DNA from: Rebecca billardiae RCC1528
Taxonomy: Eukaryota > Haptophyta
Direction of reading: 5' to 3'
Length of the DNA: 64,000 bases
Assembly: GCA_965240325.2 (NCBI GenBank)
Contig: OZ251231.1
Span: 248,001 to 312,000 of the forward strand
Shown: in pieces, positions 43,212-53,551 of the stretch
How positions within the stretch are numbered: position 1 is the stretch's first letter
How the letters are laid out: each line of letters opens with the position of its first letter
Notes under the pieces: model-generated
The model's database searches: none
What the model saw: the letters and a program-made list of their open reading frames with translations, nothing else
Told to the model about the DNA's origin: nothing
Position numbers and translations under genes: made by a program

Positions 43212-44858
43212 ATGGCCGCCGACGACGCCGCGGACGACACGTGCTGCTGGTGCGACGCGGCGACGCCGGCGAGCGCGCGCTCGCGCGGCGAGCTCGAGCT
43301 CGTCATGTCGGACGAGTTCGACACGCCGGGCCGGACCTTCGCCAACGGCGCCGACCCCAAGTGGACGGCGCTCGAGCGCGCGGACGACACGAACGGTGGG
43401 CAGGTCTACTACTCGCCCGACAACGCCGAGACGGTGGTGGACGAGGCTGGCGTGGGCGCGCTGCGCATCACGACGTCGCGGCTTGCGGCGCCTCGCGCGG
43501 GCAAGCCGCTCCAGTCCGCGCAGCTGCAGGGCTGGAACAAGTTCTGCTTCACCGGCGGCGCGGTCGAGGTGCGCGCGCGCGTGCCCGCCAACAGTGGCAC
43601 CTGGCCCTCGCTCTGGCTGTTGGGCAACCTGGCGCGCGCGGTGTACACGGCGTCGGGCGACGGCGTGTGGCCGTGGTCGTACGACGCGTGCCTCGAGCTC
43701 GACGCCGCCCGCCTCCCGCCGCGCACCCCGCCGCAGAAGTGGCCCGGGCGCGGCGCGGCCGAGATGGACCTTGTGGAGGCACGGACGAGCGCCGCGTCGC
43801 CGCACCTCGAGTACGCGAGCTTCTCGCTGCAGGTGGCGCCGCGCGTGCCGCCGGCGTACATGCCGGCGTGGGGCTCGTTCCCGAGCCCGCAGCCGCGCGT
43901 GCCCAACGGCGAGCCCCTCGGCCACGGCGTCGACGGCTCGTGGTACTCCGACCTGACGCTGGGCGCGGGCGCGGCCGTGAACGCGTGGTGGTACGGCCCC
44001 CGCGATGTGCCCGGCAGTAACGACGCGATCACGGGGTCGGTGGCGGGGATGCCGCGGTTCGGCGGCGGGGCGTACCACACGTTCGGCCTCGAGTGGCGCC
44101 TGCCCGACCCGTCCGACCCCGCCGCGCCCCTCGGCTTCCTCCGCTTCACGTACGACGGCGATCTCGTGCTCGAGATTGGCGGCGGCGCTCTGAATCGATC
44201 CTATGTGGCGTGCGGCGCCGCGCGCACGCCAAGGCTGGGCGGGCGGCGCGAGGCGTGCTGCTTCGAGACGCCGCCGCGGCTGCTGCCGGACGAGCCGACG
44301 TACCTCATCCTCTCGCAGGCCGTGGGCAACTGGGCCGACGGGCTCGCCGGCTTCGAGCGCGAGGCGGGCGACAGCGGCTCGGCGCACCTGCTCGTCGACT
44401 GGGTGCGCGTGTGGCAGCGGCGCGGCCAGAGGCGGCTCGGCTGCGACCCGCCCAACCTGCCGACGGCCGAGCTGATGGCGGAGGGCCTCGCGCGCGGGGA
44501 CTACGGCCCGCAGGCGCGGCCGCTCGGCGCCGACACCTGCCCGCCCCTCTTCGAGGGCCCGCTCGGCCGCGCGCGCGACGGGCGGTCGCTCGACGGCTGC
44601 GCGCGGTTCGAGTCATCGCTGCCGGCTGGCACGGCGCTCTGCCCCCTCAGGCTGCCGGTGCCCGCCGAGCAGCTCGCGCTGCTCGGCGCGCTGCTTGGCG
44701 TGTGGACGCTCGTCGCGCTCGCGGCCGTCGCGCGCTGGGTGTGGCGCACCCAGCCGAGCGTGGCGGCGTGCGCAGGCAGCGGCAGCTCGTGCCGGCCGTG
44801 CCGCCGGCTGGCGCGGCGCGCTGCGGCGCTGCTCGCCGGGCGAAGTCATCACGGCTGA
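43212..44858 (+). CDS. GH16 beta-glucan-active protein of SKN1/KRE6 type, membrane-anchored
   Basis: 548 residues. A GH16 beta-jelly-roll spans about 28-420. It opens with LELVMSDEFDTPGRTF and continues with WNKFCFTGGAVEVRARVPAN and SGTWPSLWLLGNLARAVY. The catalytic signature is E184-M-D186-L-V-E189 in GRGAAEMDLVEART, keeping both acidic residues of the retaining mechanism. The Trp-rich GVWPWSYDACLEL and the GRGA-E block are specific to the SKN1/KRE6 branch, proteins needed for beta-1,6-glucan or related wall-glucan assembly in fungi and present in several algae. In those the membrane helix is N-terminal; here the hydrophobic helix LALLGALLGVWTLVALAAVA is C-terminal (about 490-510), followed by a basic, Cys-containing tail. 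No N-terminal signal peptide is obvious, which is odd for a lumenal enzyme. Likely role: modifying a beta-1,3/1,6-glucan such as chrysolaminarin. Confidence 0.85.
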   Translation: MAADDAADDTCCWCDAATPASARSRGELELVMSDEFDTPGRTFANGADPKWTALERADDTNGGQVYYSPDNAETVVDEAGVGALRITTSRLAAPRAGKPLQSAQLQGWNKFCFTGGAVEVRARVPANSGTWPSLWLLGNLARAVYTASGDGVWPWSYDACLELDAARLPPRTPPQKWPGRGAAEMDLVEARTSAASPHLEYASFSLQVAPRVPPAYMPAWGSFPSPQPRVPNGEPLGHGVDGSWYSDLTLGAGAAVNAWWYGPRDVPGSNDAITGSVAGMPRFGGGAYHTFGLEWRLPDPSDPAAPLGFLRFTYDGDLVLEIGGGALNRSYVACGAARTPRLGGRREACCFETPPRLLPDEPTYLILSQAVGNWADGLAGFEREAGDSGSAHLLVDWVRVWQRRGQRRLGCDPPNLPTAELMAEGLARGDYGPQARPLGADTCPPLFEGPLGRARDGRSLDGCARFESSLPAGTALCPLRLPVPAEQLALLGALLGVWTLVALAAVARWVWRTQPSVAACAGSGSSCRPCRRLARRAAALLAGRSHHG

Positions 44859-45251
44859 TTTTCTCTATTCTGACTTTGTCGGCTGACGCGAAGCAGACGT
44901 CGAAGCAGTAGTGACGACGACGACGGGACCGTCGCGGCAGCGGTATACGTAGCATCAGCAGCATATATCGTCGCAGCCAATAAGTCATATATAGCAGTGT
45001 CGATAACAGCAGTGGGCAGTGCCCAGTGGCTCGGCGGCACAGACTCAGAGCCGCGGAGCTGCGCTTATATTATTGCCAGCGCGGGCACCGGGTCTGATGA
45101 TGCTGACGATGCGCTGCTGCTGCGCTGCTGCTGCTGACACTATCACATATATATATATATACTATAGCTATAGCCTCTGGCAATGGGCGCAATGGCGGCA
45201 GGCGCCCGGCATTCCGCCGTCGCGTCCATCCGGCAATCCGTCGGCGGCTCG
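44859..45251. other. spacer between convergent genes
   Basis: 393 bp between the GH16 stop and the LIM-gene stop. It contains a TCACATATATATATATACTATAGCTATAGCC stretch (about 45144-45175; a TA microsatellite) and GCAGCAG clusters. No gene is present. Confidence 0.6.
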
Positions 45252-47939
45252 TCAACTCGGCAGCAGCAGCGCCACCGCGCGCGCGGCTGCGGCTACTTGC
45301 TCTCGTGCGTGCTGCTGCTCGCGCTCAGCGCGCGAGAGGGCGGCGCCGACCGCGATGCGCTGCGCGTAGGAGCTGCTGCCGCGGCGCGAGGGCGCGGGCC
45401 GTGCGCCGCCGCCGGCTGCGGCGCGGGGCGTTGGCCGGGCCCTGCCGGCTGAGGCGGCGCGGCACGACACACCACCAGGTGCCGCCTCGCTCCCGCCGCC
45501 CGAGCCGGCAACTGAGCCGAGGGTCGGTGTGCGCGCCGGCCCGCCGCGCGCCCCACCGCCCGTCTGCTGCGCGGGCGCGGCGGCCGGCAGGGCGCTCGCA
45601 GACGCGCCAGCCCCGGGCGGTGGGGCGGCGCTCGGAGCGGCGCTACCCGCGCCCACGCCGCGCACGTGACGCGCGCGCAGCCGGTCGGCGCGTGTGCGAC
45701 GCAGCCGCAGCACGGGCGGCGGCGGCGTGCCGCCAGCCAGCCCGCCCCCGCCCGCGTGCGCGTGGCCCCCGCGCGGCGGCGTGCGCAGCCAGGCGCCTCC
45801 ATAGTCACCACGCACACGGCGAGCAGTGGCCACCGCGGCTCCCTCGCTGGCACGCCCGGGCGCGCGGACGCCGCCGCCGCCGCCGCCTTCGTAAGCGCAC
45901 GAGACGGCACCGCAAGCGCAGCTCTCGACGGCTGAGCCGCCTGCGCAGCGCGTATCGCGCGGCGCGCGCGCTCTGCCAAACGCCGCCGACGGTGGCTCGC
46001 GCGCGCGGCCGGTGCTGCCGCCCGCGCCCTGCGTGGCCGTGCTGGTCGGGCTGCGGCTGCCGGCGGCGCGCGGGCTACCACCGCCGCGGCGCGCGCCGCC
46101 GGCAGCGGGTGAGGTGGGGGTTGTGTCCGCGCCCTCGGCGGCTGATACGTGCGCCGGCGTCGCCGCGGGCGAGTGCGCGTCATCGGCAGCCGTGCGCGGC
46201 GGCGGGAGGAGCGCACCCGCCGCCGCGTGCCGCCCGTGCTCCGCGCCCGCCCACCCAGCGCCGAGCTGCGTGGCGTCGGCCGCGGCCGCGGCGAGGGCCA
46301 GCGCCGCGGTCGCCGTCGCCGCGTCAGCGTCGGCCGTTGCAACCTCCGCCTGCTTCGACGCGCGCGCCGCGAGCAGCCGCTGCGCCTCGGCGTGGACCAG
46401 CGCGTCGCGCGCGCGCGCCAGCAGCTGCACCACCTCCGGCGGAGCCGCCGCTGCCGCCGGCGTGAGCCCGACCGGCGGTGCTGACGGCGTGAAGCCACCC
46501 ACGACGGCGCGTGCGCCCGCGTCCGCGCGCGCCACAATCGTGCGTGCGCCCGCGTCCGCGCGCGCCGGTTGCGCGTCGCGCGCCGATGTGTGCCGCGCGG
46601 CGGCGGGCTCAGCGACAGCGGCCGGTAGCTTGGGCGAGTCTCGAGGCGGGTACGGCGCGGTCACGGGCGGCGTGCCGGGCGAGTGCGCCGCGCGCAGTGC
46701 CGCCCAGCGCGCGTCCCCGCTGCCGCAGGACGAGCGCCGCCCGCCCTCGGCAGATGATGGGCGGCGGCTGCCGAGGCCGCTCGGCGGCGGCGGCGCGGCG
46801 CGGCGCGGCGACGGCGGCGTCGACACGGGCGGCGGGCGCGAGTCCGCGGTGTGCGCGAGCCCCGCGGCTCGCGCGGCCGGCGCCTCCGCGTCACGCTCGG
46901 CGTCGTGCGCGCCGCGTGGGCCGACCGAGGGCGAGGGTGTGACCGTGTACCTGTTGTGCAGGGAGCCAGGGCTGAGGGCCGTTGTGGCGGTGAGCTCGGC
47001 GCGCCGCGCGCCGCGCCGAGGCGTGCCCGGCGCGCTGCCTCGGTCGTCGTCGAGGGTGCGCGCAGCGGAGGCTTCGCCGGTCTCGGCCGGCTCGCCACTG
47101 CCGCCGCCAGGGCCGCCGTCGCGCGCACGCCCCGCCTCCGCCTCCGCGCCTGCGCGCGCGCGCGCTCTCGGGCTCACACTCGCCGGCGCTGCGGCCGAGG
47201 GCGCGCGCGGCGACGGCGCCTGCGTGCCCGCGCTCGCCAGCGCGCCGGCGGCCGCCGTCGGGCTCGTCGCAGCGTCGGCGACGGGCGCGGCTGCCACCGT
47301 GGCCGTCTCTACTCGAGCGCTGCCGCTCGCCTCCGCGCCCTCGCCGCGCTCGTCTGCGCCGCGCCCGAGCGCGCCGGCCGCGCTGCCCGCTGCATCCGCG
47401 GACGCGCGCGACGCGGCCGATGCCGAGCTGCCCGCTGAGGAGCGCGGGGCGCGCGCGCCGTCGGCCGCGGGGTCCGCGAGGGGCGTCGGAGCGCTCACGC
47501 TCGTCGCGTCGCTCCGCTCGTCCCCGCTCACCACGCGCCGACCCGGCCCGCGGCCGAGCGCGCGCGGCTCGGCGGCGCGCGGCACAAACGCTCGCGCCGC
47601 CTCGAGCACACCCACGTCGGCGCCGCGGCGCGGCGAGGGCTCGAAGGGCTGCTCGAGGCTGATGGGCTCGTCGGCGAGCGCGCGGTGCTCGTTGCAGTAC
47701 AGCCGGCCCGGCGTCGAGCGCTGGTCCCACACGTAGTGCGACGGCGCGAGCGGGCGTCGACACCTGGCGCAGCGGAAGCACTCGCGGTGCAGCAGCACGG
47801 GCGTGTCTGTGTCTGGGTGCGGCACGCGCACGCGCTCGGTGTGGAAGACGGCCTTGGCGCAGAGCGCGCACGGCTGCGTGTTCAGGCCGCCCGTCTGCGC
47901 GCGCGTCATCTCGACGTGGTGCTGCGCCGCGGCGAGCAT
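45252..47939 (-). CDS. LIM-domain protein with long disordered tail
   Basis: 895 residues from the methionine at 47939. A single complete LIM double zinc finger lies at the N-terminus: C24-x2-C27, H51-x2-C54, C57-x2-C60, C82-x2-H85, including LHRECFRCARCRRPLAPSHY. LIM domains bind proteins, often in cytoskeletal or nuclear complexes, and not DNA. Beyond residue 100 the sequence is Ala/Ser/Arg/Pro-rich low complexity, with one Ala-rich helical part (about 480-590, VVQLLARARDALVHAEAQRL) that may form a coiled coil. The C-terminus, RIAVGAALSRAEREQQHARE, is helical. No introns are needed to keep the frame. Its stop faces the GH16 gene, and its start lies 234 bp downstream of the stop of the next leftward gene. 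Partners are unknown. Confidence 0.75.
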   Translation of the reverse strand: MLAAAQHHVEMTRAQTGGLNTQPCALCAKAVFHTERVRVPHPDTDTPVLLHRECFRCARCRRPLAPSHYVWDQRSTPGRLYCNEHRALADEPISLEQPFEPSPRRGADVGVLEAARAFVPRAAEPRALGRGPGRRVVSGDERSDATSVSAPTPLADPAADGARAPRSSAGSSASAASRASADAAGSAAGALGRGADERGEGAEASGSARVETATVAAAPVADAATSPTAAAGALASAGTQAPSPRAPSAAAPASVSPRARARAGAEAEAGRARDGGPGGGSGEPAETGEASAARTLDDDRGSAPGTPRRGARRAELTATTALSPGSLHNRYTVTPSPSVGPRGAHDAERDAEAPAARAAGLAHTADSRPPPVSTPPSPRRAAPPPPSGLGSRRPSSAEGGRRSSCGSGDARWAALRAAHSPGTPPVTAPYPPRDSPKLPAAVAEPAAARHTSARDAQPARADAGARTIVARADAGARAVVGGFTPSAPPVGLTPAAAAAPPEVVQLLARARDALVHAEAQRLLAARASKQAEVATADADAATATAALALAAAAADATQLGAGWAGAEHGRHAAAGALLPPPRTAADDAHSPAATPAHVSAAEGADTTPTSPAAGGARRGGGSPRAAGSRSPTSTATQGAGGSTGRAREPPSAAFGRARAPRDTRCAGGSAVESCACGAVSCAYEGGGGGGVRAPGRASEGAAVATARRVRGDYGGAWLRTPPRGGHAHAGGGGLAGGTPPPPVLRLRRTRADRLRARHVRGVGAGSAAPSAAPPPGAGASASALPAAAPAQQTGGGARGGPARTPTLGSVAGSGGGSEAAPGGVSCRAASAGRARPTPRAAAGGGARPAPSRRGSSSYAQRIAVGAALSRAEREQQHAREQVAAAARAVALLLPS

Positions 47940-48173
47940 CGCGCCCGCCGCGCCCGTCCGCCTCGGCGGTGCAGGCGCGCCACAAGCGACGCCAACCGAG
48001 GGAGGTGCCGATGAACTACCGCGATTTCACGATTCGGAGGCTGACAACGGCATCGGCGGTTTCCAAAGCGTTACACGATGGCCGTCCGAATGACCGATTC
48101 TTCATTCTACCGCGTACCAAGCACGATGGCGTCGCCGCTGGCCGCCGGCTCAAGGGAGCGACGGGGGCAACTC

Positions 48174-51100
48174 TCATTCGCCGCCCTTCTCCTGCTGCTG
48201 CTTGCGCGCGTCGAAGTAGAGCGGCACGGTGGTGGCGGTGCAGCGCGGGTTGCCCACCACCACGCCCTGGTTGGTGTAGATCGAGTGGTCGTACACGTGC
48301 ATCGTGTTGGTGCGCGCAATGTCGAACACGGGCGGCGACGCCGTCGAGACGATCGTCGTGCTCGCCTCGATCGCCGCCGGGCTGTGCCCCTCGTTGAGCT
48401 TCCAGTGCCCCAGCAGGTGCGTGTCGTGCAGGTCGGGCGTGTTGCGGTTCACCCACGTGTTCGCGATCGACTCGGGCACGAGCGCGTGGTCCCACACGCT
48501 CACGTCGCCTGCGCAACCGATCGATCGCGCGCGATCGCGCGCGCGCGCGCGCGCGCGAGCCGGCCGCGCGCCGCCTCAGCCCGCGGGCGCGAGGGCGAGC
48601 GTTGCGCCATGCCCGGCCCACCGCCCGCACGCGCGCGCGCCCCGCCGCGCGCGTGCGCACCGATGGCGCCGATGAACGGCCCGAAGCCGCCGCCGGTCTC
48701 GCAGCCGATCACAAAGCGGTCGAGGTGAGCGGATGAGTGCTGGGACGCCTTGTCGTCGATCTCCTCGTCCTCCTTCACGCCGTTGACGTACACCTGCGCG
48801 CGCACGTGCGGTGGTGTGCGGCGCGGGCGGCGTGGGCGGGCGTGCATGGGGGCGAGGAGGCGCTGCGCGCACGCCGCGCGCGCGCCAGCCGGCCGCGCCG
48901 CGAGGCGGCCGCGGTGCGCGCCCGCCCGCCGCGGCGCCGCATGCCTCACAGCCTGTGCGGCGCGCGTCGGGCGCGCGCGCGCGCGTGCGCACTCACGCGG
49001 AGGAAGAGGAAGTCTGCCTCCGACTCGTCCCGCCCGCCGATCACCAGCGTGCCCACGATGTAGTACCAGTGGTTCTGGTGCAGCTTGGCAGAGGACACGC
49101 ACACCTGCGCCGCAGCGCAGCGCAGCGCAGCGCAGCGCAGCGCAGCGCAGCGCAGCGCAGCGCAGCGCAGCGCAGCGCAGCGCAGCGCACCACAGCGAGG
49201 GGCGCTCCGCGCGGCGCCGTGAGCGGCAGGCGTCTGGCAACGGCAGCGCCGGCCTCAAGTGGCGCGGGGCGGGGGCGCGCGCGATGCGGCCGCGCGGGGC
49301 GCGGCTCCCGTGCGCGTCACTGGCGCACCGCACCATGTGCGTCTCGCCGTGGTTGAGGGAGAGCGCGTGCTCCACGCGGCCCTCCGCCGTGAGCCGCAGC
49401 TGGTGCGACCACTCCGCCTGGCGCGCGGCGCGGCGCGACACAACACGCGGCACACACGCACACACCACACGGCACGCGCGCGGCACACGCGCGCGACACA
49501 CGCACACCACACGCGGCACACACGCACACACCACACGGCACGCGAGCGACACGCGCGAGCGGCAGACACGTGACACGCGTGACACGCGTGACACGCGTGA
49601 CACGCGAGCGCGCGCGCGCTTGATGCGCTCCGCCGGGCGCAACGGCCGGCGAGGCGGGGCGGCGGGCGCGCGCGCGCACCTTGGGCCCGGCCGAGGTCGT
49701 CTTGCAGAGGATGCTCATCGGCTGCGTCGCCGCGGTGCACACCCACGCCTCGATCGTGTAGTTTCCCGGAAGCTTCGCGCCCGGCTGAGGAACCACCACC
49801 TCGATGCCGTCGTCCTGCAGCATCATGTGGCCGAGGGGCGTGTACACCTGCGGCAGCGTGGACGGCTCGTGGCCGTCGCCGAACCTAGGCGGCGGAGCGC
49901 GTGCATGGAAGGCGGGGAAGGGGGGCAGCCGCGTGAGCGAGGCGCGGCGCGCGAGACGCGGCGCGCGCACGCCCGGCGCGCGCCCGAGCGCGGCGCGCGG
50001 TGCGCCCGCGCGCGCGCCGCCGCTTACATCAGCACGAGCTGCTTGCCCTGCACGCACAGGCTGTGGCCGGTGCGCGCGGCGGAGGAAGCGTGTGTGGACG
50101 AGCTGAGACGCTCGGCCTCCACGCCAGCTGCGGGGCGGTGAGGCACGGCCGGGGGCGGGGGCGCGAGCGTGGGCCGAGCGTGCGCACGCGCGCACGCCGC
50201 GCGCGCCGCAGCCGCCAAGGCGCGTGCAGCCCGCGCGCACGCCACCCCGCCGCGCATGCACGCCCTCACGGCGCGCGCGCGCGCGCGCGCGCACCCGTCT
50301 GCCGGATCTTGGAGTACATCGTGCCAAACTCCACGAGCGCGACCTCGTTCAGGATCGAGCCACCGCCCGCCGCGCTCGCGGACGTGGCGCCACCCGGCGC
50401 CGCGTGCGCGCCCTCGCCTTCGCCGCCCTCGGCGCCGCCGTCCGCGGCCGCGTCCGCGCCCGTGCCCAGCGCGATGACGAGGTGCTTGCCCCAGAGCGTC
50501 GCGGAGTGGCCGCGCCGCGGCCGCGGCCTCGGGCCGGTCAGCGTCGGCACCGACCACTCGCGCGTGCCCAGGTCGAAGACATAGAGCGAGCCCAGGACTG
50601 AGAGAGGCGGAGTGCCGGACTCTGAACCGTGTTCGCGCGCGCCGCCACCGCTGCCGCCGCCGCCGCCGCCGCCGCCCCAGTTGGCGTGCACGCCGCCGGT
50701 CTGCCCGCCGAAGACGAAGAGCCGGCTGCCGACGGGCGTGAGCGTGTGGCCCCAGCTGCGTGCGTCGAGCCGCAGCACACGGAAGGGTTAGGGTTAGGGT
50801 GTTAGGGTTAGGGCGCGCGCACGGAAGGGTCGGCGGCGCGCGCGGCGCGGTGCAGCGGCGCGCGTGAGCAAGCGCGCCGGCCACGCCGTGCGCGAGAGCG
50901 CGCGAGCGTGGCGTGCGCCGGCGGCGCACCGCGGCATGGGCACGCTGTGCCCGGGCGCGGGCACCGCCGCCAGCTTGTCCCACGTGCTCGTCGTCGTCGA
51001 GAAGACATACAAGTCCCCGTACGCGTGCGCGAGATGCGATCTCCCCGCGCGCCCTCCGAACAGGTACAGCTTGGAGGAGTGCGCGGAGAGAGAGTGGCCG

Positions 51101-52714
51101 CACAGCGCGGGCGGCGCCGAGCCCTTCACGGCCGGCGTGGACCACGAGTGCGCCTCGATGTCGAGCACCTGCGCGGACGGCCGCGCGCGTGCGGCTGCCG
51201 TCGAGCCGGGCCGCGGCCGCGAGCGCGCGCGGGCGCGGGCGCGGGCCGCGCAGACGCGCGGCGCGGCGCAGCGCGCGGCGGCGCACCCAGAGCGTGTTGT
51301 CCATGTGGTGGTCCGCCTCGCCCTGGCTGCCGTCGCCTGGCGGCCCGCCGTCCTCCGGCTGCGCGTACCGCTCGGCGATGAAGTGCGACTCCGCCTCCGC
51401 AATCTCGAGCGTGGCCCCGCCGTGCAAAAAGAGGCGCTTGCCCAGCAGGCAGCATGCGTATTCGCTCCGGTCCGAGGGCGCCTGCGGCGCGGGCGGCGGG
51501 AACTGCCCCTTCAGCCGCAGCTGCGAGAAGCGCAGGTTGGGCGTGTGCAGCGTCCACGCCAGCTGCAGGTGCTGCCCGAGCAGCAGCAAGTCCGTAGGGC
51601 TGCGCTCGAGTGCGCAGCAGCGGCCGGCGGCGGGGCGCGCCGCGCGCGCGCGCGCGGCGGTGAGCGGGCCGCGCGCGCCGGGCGAGGGAGGCGGTGGACG
51701 CGCGCGCGCGGCGCGCCCGCACCTCGCCACGAGCGCGCGCAGCGTCGACGGCTCCACCTCGTCCGCGGGCGGCGCCGCGCCGTTCACGTACGACGGGCGC
51801 ATCCACTTGAAGGTCGGCGGCAGCGTGCTGTCTGTCGCGACGCACTCGAACGGCGAGCCGACCACGTGGTCGCCGTCGATGGTGATGTCGACGGTGTACG
51901 CGCCGCGCTTGGGCAGGGCGTACGTCACGGCGTACGTGCCGTCGTTGTGGTCCGTCACCTGCGTGCGATGCGCGCGAGGGCGCGAGAGGGCGCGCCGCGT
52001 GAGCGCGCCGCTCCCGCCCACAGTGGCTGGCCGCACGCGCGGGGCCGGCCGCCCCCAACGCGCGCGGCAGCGGCAGGAGGGGCGTTGCGCGCGCGCGCGG
52101 CACGCCCAGCCCCTCCTCAGCCGGCGTGCTCGGCCGACGTCCCACACGCGCACACGCGCGCACACGCGCCACGCGGCGCCGCGCGCTCGCGCGACGCGCC
52201 TCACCTCCGCCTTCATCACAGCGCCCGCCTCGCTCGTGAGCGCGACGCTGAGGTCCTCGCCGCCGTTGCGGATGGGCATGCCGAAGTTGTCGCGGCAGTA
52301 GACGGTGAAGCCCGCGTGCACGCGCGGCGTGCACGATGTCAGACCCGCGCCGGCCACCGTGCACATCTCGGGCACCGCGGCGATCGCGGTCAGGAAGGCG
52401 GAAGTCCCGTTCTTCTTCGAGCCCGCGCGGTACGCGGCGTCGTCGAGGAGGAGGACGCGGACGCGCGGGTTGGTCTCGCCCTCGGCGATCTGGAGCCGGT
52501 TCACCGTCTTGGTCGGCGGGATCCGCCGACCCGCGTCGTCCTCGAGCCCGACGGGCACGTGCTTGCGCGCGACGTCGCCAAAGCTGCCGTCGTGCACGGC
52601 GAGCATGTCGTCATACCGCTGCGTCGCGACCATCGCGAGCCACTTGACGCGCTGGTACCCGTCGCCGCAGTCGATGAGGATCACGCGGTCGCGCACGAGC
52701 GCTTGCACCTTCAT
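48174..52714 (-). CDS. filamin-repeat / Kelch / LamG multidomain protein, eleven exons
   Basis: Minus-strand exons are 52714-52205, 51958-51723, 51599-51287, 51168-50930, 50755-50295, 50127-50028, 49884-49680, 49417-49334, 49104-48997, 48793-48661 and 48508-48174. They sum to 2724 nt, 907 residues, with every junction phase-matched and GT-AG. After a novel 115-residue N-terminus comes one filamin/ABP280 repeat (about 118-222: AGFTVYCRDNFGMPIRNGGE ... GTYAVTYALPKRGAYTVDIT ... GSPFECV). Kelch-type blades follow (about 260-632), each with the GG and W-x marks: YACCLLGKRLFLHGGATLEI, ALCGHSLSAHSSKLYLFGGR, WGHTLTPVGSRLFVFGGQ, HSATLWGKHLVIALG. A concanavalin-like LamG domain (about 640-885) contains NYTIEAWVCTAATQPMSILC, HWYYIVGTLV, VYVNGVKEDEEIDDKA and DVSVWDHALVPESIANTWVN. 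No signal peptide is visible. Such domains bind actin partners, proteins and glycans; the combined role is unknown. Confidence 0.82.
49111..49188. repeat. CGCAG pentanucleotide microsatellite in an intron
   Basis: About 15.6 copies of CGCAG on the plus strand (CTGCG on the gene strand), lying immediately upstream of the exon 9 acceptor at 49105 of the multidomain gene. Confidence 0.95.
49440..49612. repeat. CA/CG alternating tract and GTGACACGC minisatellite in an intron
   Basis: Intron 7 of the multidomain gene (49679-49418) is largely ACACACGCGC-type alternating purine-pyrimidine sequence followed by about four copies of GTGACACGC (49566-49603). Such alternation favours Z-DNA. It is non-coding. 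Confidence 0.8.
50784..50813 (+). repeat. TTAGGG-type interstitial repeat inside an intron
   Basis: Four TTAGGG units with one GTG interruption, located in intron 4 of the multidomain gene (intron 50929-50756). On the transcribed strand they read CCCTAAC repeatedly. Each contains CTAAC, the branch-point consensus, 30-55 nt before the acceptor. Confidence 0.9.
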
Positions 52715-52846
52715 GCTGCGCCCCGGGCGTGCGCGCGCGCGAGTGTGGTTTCAAGCGAGACGCCCTCAGCGCGCGGGCTGCGCCGCCATGCGCTGGTGCA
52801 AACGAAACAACCGCGCGTCCGGACAGCTCACAGCTGTCACCCCAGG

Positions 52847-53249
52847 CAAGGGAGTCAAGGGTGCCCGCGCCCCAGTGGCGCGCTCGGCGGATGTTGGGAT
52901 ACACCTTTTTGCCGCGGCCTGCGGCGGGCGGCGGCGAGGGCGTGCTCCGCTGGCGGGGCGAGCGCACGGGGCACGGCGCTGCGGGCGCGGATGTGCCCGC
53001 GAAGCCGGCGCGTGCAGACGGGCTGTTGCGGGAGAGTATTCGGCGCCCTCCTGCGCCGCGCGACTTGCGCCACGCCTCTTTCGCCTCGGCTCAGAGCAGC
53101 GCGCACGCACGCGCCGCCTCAAGGCCAGCCTTGCCGCGCCGCAGCCGGCCGCGCGCGCGCCGTGCGCGGCGCGGTCGGGAAGGAACGGGCGCTGCTGCCG
53201 GGCGAGATGGCAAACGCATGTGCGCACGCCATGCCGCCCCGCGGCGCCG
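52847..53249 (+). repeat. 380-bp dispersed repeat, copy 2 (left arm of inverted pair)
   Basis: Same family and orientation as 31083-31460; both begin GGCAAGGGAGTCAAGGGT. From the CCCAGTGGCGCGCTCGGC block (about 52870) to GCGGCGCC near 53249 it is almost identical to the reverse complement of 53552-53928. Confidence 0.9.
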
Positions 53250-53551
53250 CGAAAGAGCACGAGAACGGATCCGCACAGCTGTTGACGAGTGCTGATCACT
53301 TGTCGTGCACGAAGCCAGACCTGAGCTCGCAGAAGATGATGAAAGAGCATCAGCGCGAGGAAAGCGTCGCACCCAGCACTTCTACATGAACACGCGGTGA
53401 TGAACATGCATGTAAGAGTAGCCCGCGTGCCCGTCTGGCACTATTCTGTGTCTCAATGATCGTCCCAACAAGGGTCACGACCGCGCAGCCGTGCACACCA
53501 TTTGTGACAAGTCGAAGAGGCATGCAAACAGACCGACGACACGCTCATCAA

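Noticed and set aside
46012-47736. 574-codon plus-strand frame opposite the LIM gene
   Set aside because: Low-complexity Ala/Pro shadow; the minus frame has a complete LIM zinc pattern.
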